Part shown: one piece after another, positions 1 to 6,706 of the stretch
Layout: every line of letters starts with the position of its first letter
Position numbering within the stretch: position 1 is the stretch's first letter
From: Candidatus Thorarchaeota archaeon
GTDB lineage: Archaea > Asgardarchaeota > Thorarchaeia > Thorarchaeales > Thorarchaeaceae
Assembly: GCA_016840245.1 (NCBI GenBank)
Contig: JAEOST010000033.1
Location: 1-7,761, forward strand
Length of the DNA: 7,761 nt
Reading direction: 5' to 3'
Notes under the pieces: generated by a model
Told to the model about the DNA's origin: nothing
Database searches by the model: none
Seen by the model: the letters and a program-made list of their open reading frames with translations, nothing else
Position numbers and translations under genes: made by a program

Positions 1-6
1 AAGTGA

Positions 7-14
7 TTTATACA
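7..14 (+). promoter_or_regulatory. Possible archaeal TATA box for the dehydrogenase
   Basis: TTTATACA resembles the archaeal TATA consensus. It is centred about 36 bases before the ATG at 46, which would place transcription initiation near position 35, just before that ATG. No clear BRE is visible and the window starts only six bases upstream, so this rests on one short AT-rich match. Confidence 0.35.
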
Positions 15-34
15 CACCAATCATGGTGTTTCGC

Positions 35-38
35 GGAG
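35..38 (+). promoter_or_regulatory. Shine-Dalgarno site that sets the dehydrogenase start at 46
   Basis: GGAG followed by TGGTC resembles the complement of the archaeal 16S rRNA 3' end (GGAGGTGATC) and ends seven bases before ATG 46. This spacing supports translation from 46, upstream of the in-frame TGA at 85-87, rather than from the internal TTG at 136. A second ATG in the same frame lies at 58. Confidence 0.5.
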
Positions 39-45
39 TGGTCAA

Positions 46-1089
46 ATGCCTCGTAGGATGCATGCTGCTGTATATTATGGAATTTGAGATGTCAGGTATG
101 AAGAAACTGATGTACCTGAGATAGGTCCTGGCGAATTGCTGATTAAGATAGGGACCGCATTAACATGTGGAACGGATGTCAAGACATACAAGAGAGGCCA
201 TCCCCTACTCCTGCAGCATATTCCTACTTTGTTTGGACATGAGTACGCAGGAACCATTGAAGAGGTAGGAGTGGGAGTAGAGGCATTTGAACCAGGTATG
301 AGGGTTGTTGCAACAAACTCCGCACCATGTGGAACTTGCTTCTTCTGTAAACGGGGGTCTCCAAACCTCTGTGCACAGCTCAAATCCAGTCTTGTTAATG
401 GTTCGTTTGCAGAGTACATCCGAGTGCCAGCTCCAGTAGTGCAATGGAACACTCATCCAATTCCAGACTCACTCTCATTTCGAGATGCAGCCCTTACTGA
501 GCCATTAGCCTGTGTTGTTCACGGGATTGAAGAGGCTAACATCCAACTTGGTGACACTGTTACTGTGATTGGAGCTGGGCCAATTGGCCAGATGATGATA
601 ATGCTAGCTAAGAAGGCTGGTGCATCAAATGTCATTGTGTCAGATCTAGCTGAACTGAGAAGGAGCATGGCAAAGAAGGCCGGCGCTGATATCGTCATAG
701 ACCCATCAAAGGAAGATCCAATTGAGAAGGTGAAAGAAGAGACCTCGGGGTATGGCGCAGATGTTGTGATTGAGGCCGTGGGGATTCCAGCCCTCTGGGA
801 ACAGGCAATCGACATGACTCGTGATGCAGGAATGACTGTTCTGTTTGGTGGTGCTGCATCCGGTACAAAGTTCGAAGTGGACACTGTTCGATTCCACTAC
901 GGGCAGCTCACAATCAAGGGTGTTTTCCATCTAACTCCATTGCATGTGGAGAAGGCACTGAAATTAATCATTGCGGGTGATGTCGACCCGGACATACTAA
1001 TATCCCACGAGATGCCCTTAGAGAGGGTAACTGAGGCACTAGAACTGATGAGCAAGGGCGAAACCATGAAGGTCGCCATAAAGCCATGA
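46..1089 (+). CDS. Zinc-dependent medium-chain alcohol/polyol dehydrogenase, interrupted by an in-frame TGA at codon 14
   Basis: A member of the medium-chain dehydrogenase/reductase superfamily (threonine, sorbitol/iditol and alcohol dehydrogenase branch), which oxidises a secondary alcohol or polyol with NAD(P)+ in the cytoplasm. Numbered from ATG 46, the catalytic zinc ligands are probably C41 (TCGTD), H65-E66 (GHE) and E152 (EPLACVVHG). The structural zinc lobe is C95, C98, C101 and C109. The Rossmann loop GAGPIG lies at 176-181. The length, 347 codons, is normal for the family only if the region before 136 is included: residues MHAAVYYGI, then TGA, then DVRYEETDVPEIGPGE form the usual first strands in a single frame. 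The longest uninterrupted frame starts at TTG 136 (317 residues) and lacks these strands, so it is unlikely to fold normally. The substrate cannot be assigned. The Toprim gene follows after 25 bases and may be cotranscribed. The family is certain; whether the gene is active is not. Confidence 0.88.
85..87 (+). other. In-frame TGA inside the dehydrogenase reading frame
   Basis: Codon 14 counted from ATG 46 is TGA. Family members commonly have a glycine here (YYG-x-G-D-V-R pattern), and GGA to TGA is a single substitution. The frame is unchanged on both sides, so this is a nonsense change and not a frameshift. TGA also ends this same gene at 1087-1089, so it has not been generally reassigned. 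Selenocysteine is unlikely because the site is not catalytic. Confidence 0.8.
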
Positions 1090-1104
1090 TGGGATTCTGC
1101 TAAA

Positions 1105-1109
1105 GGAAG
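1105..1109 (+). promoter_or_regulatory. Shine-Dalgarno site for the Toprim gene
   Basis: GGAAG, within GGAAGCTGAT, matches most of the archaeal anti-16S consensus. It lies five bases before TTG 1115 and eight before TTG 1118. No ATG or GTG in the right frame is nearby, so the gene must start with one of these adjacent TTG codons. Confidence 0.5.
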
Positions 1110-1114
1110 CTGAT

Positions 1115-1576
1115 TTGTTGGATAAGAGAAACCCACCAAATGGACGCAGGCGCAAAGGTCAGAGAAGACCACCCAAGAAGCAGCTTGAAGAGCACGATAT
1201 AGAATTACTCAAGATATTCAGAGATATCGATCAAAAATACCCAAAGATGATTGTTGTTGTTGAGGGGATACGAGATGAAAAAGTACTCAGAGACCTCGGT
1301 GTAAAGGCTCAGATATTAAAAACGCAATCGGGTCTTGCAAGACATGAATTAGTAGAGAAGATTGTGAATGAAGCAGGTTCTGATAGAGAGGTCCTGATAC
1401 TCACAGATTTTGATGAAAAGGGGAAAGAGATCCAGGCATTTCTAAAGACTGAACTCGAACTTCAGCGAGTTAAGGTTCTCAATAGGGTTCGCTTGGCAAT
1501 TAGGAGAAATATGCCCGGTCTTAGGTGTATAGAAGAACTGGTCTATCTATTCAAGATACTCTCCAGAACCAACTAG
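1115..1576 (+). CDS. Small archaeal Toprim-domain protein (COG1658 / UPF0292-like)
   Basis: A 153-residue protein made of a basic tail (RRRKGQRRPPKK, about residues 11-22), a short helix, and one Toprim domain from about 44 to 132. The Toprim motifs are visible: the acidic residue in VVVEGIRD (E50) and the DxD in LTDFDEKG (D98, D100). A C-terminal helix (CIEELVYLFKIL) matches the end of archaeal stand-alone Toprim proteins, so the protein is complete. The bacterial relatives include RNase M5, which matures 5S rRNA, and the family is also called small primase-like; the archaeal role is not established. The metal-binding acidic residues imply a Mg2+-dependent nucleic-acid reaction, and the basic tail suggests RNA or DNA binding. 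The start is TTG with a good ribosome-binding site. The gene lies 25 bases after the dehydrogenase, with no functional link apparent. Confidence 0.85.
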   Translation: MLDKRNPPNGRRRKGQRRPPKKQLEEHDIELLKIFRDIDQKYPKMIVVVEGIRDEKVLRDLGVKAQILKTQSGLARHELVEKIVNEAGSDREVLILTDFDEKGKEIQAFLKTELELQRVKVLNRVRLAIRRNMPGLRCIEELVYLFKILSRTN

Positions 1577-1874
1577 ATGATTCTTTCAGAGATTCCTGAG
1601 ATTTGTTGCAGGATTGACCATACTTGCATTTCTTGCTGGAATGTAACAACTCACTACTAGTACTAGAGTCTGAAAGAGGATTAGGGGAATCATCAACATA
1701 AAAGGAAAACTTACATTGCGTTATTACGAATACCTCCTTCTAAGTCGGATTCAATTGAGATATACTACACTTGAAATGTGGGTCGAATCCATTAGCAATC
1801 CGTAGTCAACATCCGCTATTAAAAGCATAATACCAATGCAACGGAAAGGGCGTATTAGTGGTGATTTCATATCG
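1577..1874. other. Convergent intergenic region, no gene recognised
   Basis: This 298-base stretch lies between the ends of the Toprim gene and the ATPase gene. No frame gives a convincing protein. Two short frames begin just after the Toprim stop: ATG 1577 encodes 26 residues, and a neighbouring frame without a start codon gives about 21 hydrophobic residues ending at TAA 1644-1646. A 9-base inverted repeat (1582-1590 with 1669-1677) and a weak pairing of CGGATT at 1746-1751 with AATCCG at 1797-1802 are present, but neither makes a tight hairpin. The region probably holds the 3' ends of both transcripts. Confidence 0.6.
1700..1709 (-). terminator. Possible oligo-T terminator for the ABC cluster
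   Basis: On the - strand this reads TTTTCCTTTT, about 165 bases past the ATPase stop codon. Archaeal RNA polymerase can terminate on runs of T without a hairpin. The runs are only four bases long, so this is a weak candidate. Confidence 0.25.
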
Positions 1875-2888
1875 CTACAAGGTACTTCCACAATTGGGAC
1901 AGATGTACTTACCAGCTCCAATCTCGTGACCACATACTCTGCAGGTATGTATTTTCTTGATACGCATCGTGTCTACGAGTTCGCCAGTCTGTGGCACCAG
2001 GATAAATCGACCATCGTTGTAAGAGATTCTGAACTCGGAGGGATTTCCAGCCTGTTCAAGTAGATCAAGTGGCATAGGGAGCCGGTACGTAGAGTCCAGC
2101 TTGACGATTCGAGTTCCATCTAGTGTGTCAAGGTCAATCCCAGATTCGTGGAATCCTGAGATAACACCGTCACGAATCTCAACTGTGATATCAGCCTTGG
2201 ATGCAACCTGCTGACTGTGTGTGACTATGAAGAATGATGTACCCAGAGTCTCGTTTAACTCTTGGAATAAGTCTAAAATACGCTCAGCCGTTTCGGGATC
2301 GAGGTCACCTGTTGGTTCGTCGCAGAGCACCAGACCCTTGCCCTCGGTATCTATGAGGTTGACAAGTGCGCTTGCGATAGCCACTCTGGAGCGTTCACCG
2401 CCGCTGAGTGTGGTTGCCTTGTTCCTACGACGTTCCTCTAAACCAACCAGTTTGATAAGTTTGTCAACTCGTTCCTGACGGACCTTCCTCGGAACTCCCG
2501 CAATTCGTGCAGCAAGCTCTACGTTCTGCCATGCATTGAGATGAGGTAGGAGGTTATTGACCTGAAAGACGAAACCAATGAAAGAGCGTCTGGCATCTGT
2601 AAGAGTACGCTCACCGAGCTTTGTGATATCTGTACGTAGATTAGCCCAGTATACTTTTCCGACAGTAGCTTTAGTGATACCACCAATGATGTTGGTCAGA
2701 GTGGTCTTACCGGACCCACTAGGACCTACAACACACATGATCTTACCCTCAAGAATTTGGAGTGATACTCCACTGAGAGCTACAACCTCGAGCTCGTGTG
2801 TCTTGAAAATCTTATACACGCTCTCAACACTGACAACAACATCCTCCGGATACTCTCCGTGGAAATCAAGTTCTTGAGTCGTTACCAT
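1875..2888 (-). CDS. ABC transporter ATP-binding protein (MacB/LolD type) with AbrB-like segment and C-terminal zinc ribbon
   Basis: The ATPase subunit of a MacB/LolCDE-type ABC system, supplying energy to the FtsX-like permeases upstream. Numbered from ATG 2888 (337 residues): Walker A GPSGSGKT 55-62, Q-loop Q109, signature LSGGE 161-165, Walker B ending in D190-E191 with DLD following, and H-loop H224. All are intact. MacB/LolD ATPases normally end near residue 230-240, but this one continues about 95 residues. Residues about 259-300 (VKLDSTYRLPMPLDLL, then a short turn and DGRFILVP) have the beta-loop-beta pattern of AbrB/MazE-like domains. Residues 316-333 form a zinc ribbon of type CX2C-X10-CX2C (C316, C319, C330, C333). 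A GTG at 2897 in frame is the alternative start, and neither start has a clear Shine-Dalgarno site. The gene is last in the cluster, 74 bases after the four-helix gene. The ATPase assignment is certain, the zinc ribbon strong, the AbrB resemblance tentative. Confidence 0.93.
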   Translation of the reverse strand: MVTTQELDFHGEYPEDVVVSVESVYKIFKTHELEVVALSGVSLQILEGKIMCVVGPSGSGKTTLTNIIGGITKATVGKVYWANLRTDITKLGERTLTDARRSFIGFVFQVNNLLPHLNAWQNVELAARIAGVPRKVRQERVDKLIKLVGLEERRRNKATTLSGGERSRVAIASALVNLIDTEGKGLVLCDEPTGDLDPETAERILDLFQELNETLGTSFFIVTHSQQVASKADITVEIRDGVISGFHESGIDLDTLDGTRIVKLDSTYRLPMPLDLLEQAGNPSEFRISYNDGRFILVPQTGELVDTMRIKKIHTCRVCGHEIGAGKYICPNCGSTL

Positions 2889-2962
2889 GGCAGACACTTA
2901 GGTCTGGTCGGACAAATACCCAAGATAAGGTTGACGACAGGCGCATAGTTCGAATAAATTGA

Positions 2963-3622
2963 CTATAGACCAAGCTCTTCCATGTGGACAACGCGGTCAC
3001 AGGTAAGACACATGAATGCAGTTGGACCAAACCACTCAGGCGTTTCTCGAAAATCAACTATGACTCCACAGCTAGGACAGAGTAAGGTCGGAATCAGCTC
3101 TGGATCAAGTAGGCTCTTTGTCAGAGATTCAAAAGAGATAATTGGTTCAGTAGAATAATCAACAATTGAATCATCGCTATCACTTCCTTTTGAGCGCTTC
3201 TGAATGTAGCGTTCTTCAATACGACGAGATACCTGAGAGCATATCAGCATGAAGGGAAAAATGAATGGTAAAAGACCAGCAAAGTGGATTGTGTAGTATA
3301 TTGCAGCATCTACAAATAATGGGTCTAGTTGGGTGAAAATCCCTGATAGTAAGAGAACTAGGATTATGGCAAAGATAATACACAGAACAAGCCATGCTCT
3401 CAACTCGTTAGCATATGGTTGAAGCTTGTCCATATCCCATGTAAGGAGTATGAATGAAGTAAAGCAAAGAATCGCAATCATGGTAGACCAGATAATCTGT
3501 TGAGTTGAATCTTGTGCTGCAAATAGATAGTACGAGGCCAAAAAGAGAGAAATGATTAGTATAGATATCAGAACGAGGAAGATTATACCCCTGAAGTTAG
3601 TGGGCTCTTTTTGTTCAGTCAT
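2963..3622 (-). CDS. Four-helix membrane protein with cytoplasmic C-terminal zinc ribbon, function unknown
   Basis: I do not recognise a named family. From ATG 3622 the protein has 219 residues. Four membrane segments lie at about 12-35, 42-61, 74-95 and 105-128. A charged tail follows (SRRIEERYIQKRSKG). The protein ends with a zinc-ribbon-like module having C182 and C185 (CPSC), then C205 and C208 (CLTC), about 19 residues between the pairs. The basic residues after helix 4 and the even helix count put both ends in the cytoplasm. It lies between the permease and ATPase genes on the same strand, so it may be an accessory or regulatory subunit of that ABC system. ATG 3622 has GAGG ten bases upstream; the frame stays open to TTG 3658, which adds 12 poorly membrane-like residues. 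A 66-base gap from the permease gene leaves room for its own promoter. Confidence 0.8.
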   Translation of the reverse strand: MTEQKEPTNFRGIIFLVLISILIISLFLASYYLFAAQDSTQQIIWSTMIAILCFTSFILLTWDMDKLQPYANELRAWLVLCIIFAIILVLLLSGIFTQLDPLFVDAAIYYTIHFAGLLPFIFPFMLICSQVSRRIEERYIQKRSKGSDSDDSIVDYSTEPIISFESLTKSLLDPELIPTLLCPSCGVIVDFRETPEWFGPTAFMCLTCDRVVHMEELGL

Positions 3623-3688
3623 TCCAGTTCTGTCCTCATGATATATCTGTGTATTCAATCTTAAAATCCCTTACAGTGATTTCAAGTA

Positions 3689-6580
3689 CTAAAGGTTTCT
3701 CAGAGTTGTTGCAGGGTCAGTATAACTGGCTCTCCGGGCTGGGAAGTAGCAGCTTATCAACATGATTCCAAATTCCAACACTAGTATTGTACTCAAGAGC
3801 ACGGAGGGGTATGATAGGATTCCTGAGAGCAGCGGATGGAAAGGTGCCAGACCTACACTGAGCAGGCTGAGAGTATATCCGAACGTCAGTCCTAGTATGA
3901 TACTGGCCATGATAGCAGTTACTACAGAACCTGAGAACTCACCAAAGACCATCGTTAAGACCTGACGTCTAGTTCCACCTAGTGCTCGAAAGAGTGCGTA
4001 CTCTGATTTTCGTTCATTGACCGCAGATCCTAGGAATAGCGAAAGTGCAGCAAGAGCCATGACCGTACACATGATGAATCCAATCAGTACTAGCCCATGG
4101 AATCCAGACATGAAAAGACCCAAAGAGTACGACCTGCGTTCTGCCTTGAATGTGTCAGGTGTATACACCCAGACTTCATGATATCTGCGGATCTTTCTAA
4201 TTGACTCCGTCTTGTCAACACATGGAAATGTTTCACAAAGAAAAAGGTCGGTTCTACGCTTTCCTGTGCGTTCAATCATGTAGTCGAGATTTACAAGAAC
4301 GAATCCTTCTCCTGTGACTTGGAAGCCAAACATCGACCCCAGAGTACGATCAGTTAGGTCTGTTGATGATGCCGCTCCAAAACCCGGGGCGCTCTTCATT
4401 GTACCCACAATCACAAAGTGCATTGATCGACCGCCCACATTGATTGTGAGATTATCACCCACTCTCTTATTCCAGAGATGGGAAAAGTAATCGCTGATTA
4501 TGATTCCATTACGAGTCGTTTCGAGTTGCGTAAGAATTGATTGTGGAGACCCACTAACAAAACTCTCACTAGTGAATGTACCTAAACTGAGGTAAGTAGA
4601 TGGGTCCACAGCCATCACAAAGAATCTGCTTTTCGCAGCAATTGCAGGATAACGAAGAACAGGTGTGATTTTTCCAATTCCATCATAAGTTGTGATTGTA
4701 TCGTTGAATGTAAAGAGTCGATTGTTGCACTCAACACGCATCCCACCTCCTATTGCGTATGTCAGCTCTGTGTCAAGAGTTGTTTCGAAACTCGATCCCT
4801 GAATAATCATCATGGTTGATGCCGTAAGAGTGAGTGTGAGTATAGCCATTAGAGGAATGAACTGTCTACGACGACGTTTCAGACTGCTGCTGAGGTAGAG
4901 ATACCTCTGACCAAGAAAGAAACGCGCCCCCTTGGAGAATTGCGAAGTGAATTCTTGCATTAAACGGGAACCAAAGTAGGAGGCCACGAAGAGCAGGATG
5001 GTGACCAGCATTATCTCAACTGTAGCAATCCATTGTACCGGTGGAACTAATGATGGAATTGAAACAATCCCTATTAGAAGAACACCAAAGAGACCTATAT
5101 TCCGCTTCAGTCGGGGATCAGCAGCTATCTCGTCAGGAATCTCAGTACTGGGCTGGCCAATCTCACCAACGTCAATACGTCTCGATACGTGCAAGAGGTA
5201 TGCAGCTGGAAGATAGAGGGAAATAGCACAGGCAATTATGATAGCGGCGGGTGGAATGCTTGTATGATTGAAGTAATCCACAAATACTACAGGGTCCACC
5301 TCAAAGACTCCGGTGGACGCCCCCGCAAAAGGAGCCATGAGTATTGCAAGTCCAAGACCTAATAACAGTCCAATCACACTCAAGAAGATAGATTCCCACA
5401 TGAAGGCTGAGATTATCTGGTTGAAGGATGCTCCCTTCGACCGCAATGCGCTAATCTCGCCCTTTCTCCTTGAGATCGAGGTCTCAGATGTAAACACTGT
5501 CAATGCCATGCTCATTACTAGAACTGGAAGAACTACAATGGTTAGGGCTTGGCTACGTGTATAGACTGTGATGAGAGTGTCCAGGTTCCACAATTCGATT
5601 AGACCATTGACAAAGACATCGGGATATTTCTCTTCGAGCTGATTTCTGAAGTTGATGAGATTGTCAGCGATATTTTCAGGACCAGTGGCAAATAGAACAT
5701 CCCTGTCAGCGCTGATCAGAACACCGGGCTCAAAGAAACCTCTATTCTCAATAATTGTAGCATTAGCATCACCAATGTCCTCCTGTAAGATAAGCACTGA
5801 ATCACGTATACCAAAGATTACTTCACTATAGGGACTCATCGGGTCCCAGTTCTTACGTGAGATTGATGGAAAGGTCTCAGGAAAAATGTGACTTCTAGAT
5901 TTATAGCGATACACTCCTGCAATGGTCATGTTTCGAAGGGGAAGACTGCCAAGTGATTCTGGTGTCCCACCACTGTCCTGATTTCCAATGGTCAGTACAT
6001 CGATTCCAACAACACTTCCGACTCCGAACCTCAGAGAATGGACCTCATATGCATAGTCGACCCACTCGTCTGATACAAGAATCTGACCAGGTTGCAGAGT
6101 GAAATTACCCTCATAATCGAAGGAGCCATCTATCGTTTCAAGTAACTCATTTGTCACAAGGAGTGTGCGAGCATCTTTGACACCTTGAGCATAATTATTT
6201 GCTAGCCAGTGATAGTACGACCACTCAGGGAAAAAGTCACCTACTAGTATTCCTATTGTAGTTGGTACTGTGTATGTTGTATCAATGAAGCGGTGTGCAT
6301 CTGAAAACGCTCTTGCTCCCTCCATATCTGCTGATAGCCAAGTCTCCCCATATCTAGGTTCAAGAGCCATCTGAATGGGATACTTGTCAAAGAAGTTCTC
6401 AACACCGATGACTGTTCCTGTACTGGTCCAAATGAAGACCGTAGTTGGAAGAGCAACCCCCATCGAAAGAATAAGTGCGATTCCAATGTTGCGAAGTGGG
6501 TAATTCTTCAGAGAAACGACTGCGTAACTGAATGACCACCAAGGACTGCCTTTGAGATGGGTTGATCCAGTGTGAGCCAA
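3689..6580 (-). CDS. FtsX/MacB-type ABC permease with two large outer domains (ten membrane helices)
   Basis: The membrane subunit of a MacB/LolC/YbbP-like ABC system. Numbered from TTG 6580 (963 residues): helix 1 at about 29-52 (after NYPLRN), first extracytoplasmic MacB-like domain 53-343, helices 2-4 at about 344-364, 391-419 and 442-464 (first FtsX unit), two linking helices at 494-512 and 517-536, helix 7 at 573-594, second outer domain 595-823, and helices 8-10 at about 824-852, 874-904 and 921-946 (second FtsX unit). Cytoplasmic loops RRKGEISALRSKG (about 371-383) and ERKSEYALFRALGG (about 856-869) are the conserved segments expected to contact the ATPase. The frame stays open to GTG 6703 (1004 residues), but TTG 6580 has a strong Shine-Dalgarno site and leaves a cytoplasmic tail of usual length. 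The gene follows a paralogue. These proteins act by mechanotransmission or by moving lipids or peptides at the outer face; the substrate is unknown. Confidence 0.9.
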   Translation of the reverse strand: MAHTGSTHLKGSPWWSFSYAVVSLKNYPLRNIGIALILSMGVALPTTVFIWTSTGTVIGVENFFDKYPIQMALEPRYGETWLSADMEGARAFSDAHRFIDTTYTVPTTIGILVGDFFPEWSYYHWLANNYAQGVKDARTLLVTNELLETIDGSFDYEGNFTLQPGQILVSDEWVDYAYEVHSLRFGVGSVVGIDVLTIGNQDSGGTPESLGSLPLRNMTIAGVYRYKSRSHIFPETFPSISRKNWDPMSPYSEVIFGIRDSVLILQEDIGDANATIIENRGFFEPGVLISADRDVLFATGPENIADNLINFRNQLEEKYPDVFVNGLIELWNLDTLITVYTRSQALTIVVLPVLVMSMALTVFTSETSISRRKGEISALRSKGASFNQIISAFMWESIFLSVIGLLLGLGLAILMAPFAGASTGVFEVDPVVFVDYFNHTSIPPAAIIIACAISLYLPAAYLLHVSRRIDVGEIGQPSTEIPDEIAADPRLKRNIGLFGVLLIGIVSIPSLVPPVQWIATVEIMLVTILLFVASYFGSRLMQEFTSQFSKGARFFLGQRYLYLSSSLKRRRRQFIPLMAILTLTLTASTMMIIQGSSFETTLDTELTYAIGGGMRVECNNRLFTFNDTITTYDGIGKITPVLRYPAIAAKSRFFVMAVDPSTYLSLGTFTSESFVSGSPQSILTQLETTRNGIIISDYFSHLWNKRVGDNLTINVGGRSMHFVIVGTMKSAPGFGAASSTDLTDRTLGSMFGFQVTGEGFVLVNLDYMIERTGKRRTDLFLCETFPCVDKTESIRKIRRYHEVWVYTPDTFKAERRSYSLGLFMSGFHGLVLIGFIMCTVMALAALSLFLGSAVNERKSEYALFRALGGTRRQVLTMVFGEFSGSVVTAIMASIILGLTFGYTLSLLSVGLAPFHPLLSGILSYPSVLLSTILVLEFGIMLISCYFPARRASYTDPATTLRNL

Positions 6581-6587
6581 GGTGAAT

Positions 6588-6594
6588 CCCCTCT
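6588..6594 (-). promoter_or_regulatory. Shine-Dalgarno site favouring the TTG start at 6580
   Basis: On the - strand AGAGGGG is followed by a seven-base spacer (ATTCACC) and then TTG at 6580-6578. It is a far better ribosome-binding site than anything before GTG 6703, and it moves the likely start of the complete permease 41 codons downstream. Confidence 0.5.
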
Positions 6595-6641
6595 GAGAGT
6601 CGTTTTCAAGTGAAATGTAATTACCAAACCCGAGTCTGCGA

Positions 6642-6652
6642 CATATATTATT
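6642..6652 (-). promoter_or_regulatory. Possible TATA box between the two permease genes
   Basis: On the - strand AATAATATATG is a good TATA-like element, about 67 bases before TTG 6580. Initiation about 25 bases downstream would give a leader of roughly 40 bases containing the Shine-Dalgarno site. It would lie inside the coding frame if GTG 6703 were the true start. Confidence 0.4.
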
Positions 6653-6706
6653 GCACAAGGTCGAAATAAGGATGTTGAGTAGAGCAACAATTACAGCATC
6701 CACATT

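Noticed and set aside
85..87. Selenocysteine or tryptophan recoding of TGA as the default reading
   Set aside because: The position is usually glycine and not catalytic, TGG encodes tryptophan in the same gene, and TGA is used as its normal stop at 1087-1089.
1577..1657. Short 26-codon frame starting at ATG immediately after the Toprim stop
   Set aside because: No Shine-Dalgarno site of its own, cysteine-rich without a motif pattern, and no recognisable family.
1657..1666. Perfect 10-base palindrome CTAGTACTAG
   Set aside because: Several 10-base palindromes are expected by chance in a window of this size, and it lies at no promoter.
1746..1802. Possible tRNA, from GGTCGAATCC resembling a T-loop and CGGATT/AATCCG resembling an acceptor stem
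   Set aside because: Only 57 bases lie between the ends, no anticodon arm or D-arm can be drawn, and the T-stem has only about four pairs.
1751..1933. 60-codon open frame on the - strand overlapping the ATPase 3' end
   Set aside because: It overlaps the zinc-ribbon coding sequence in another frame, has no ribosome-binding site and shows no family features.
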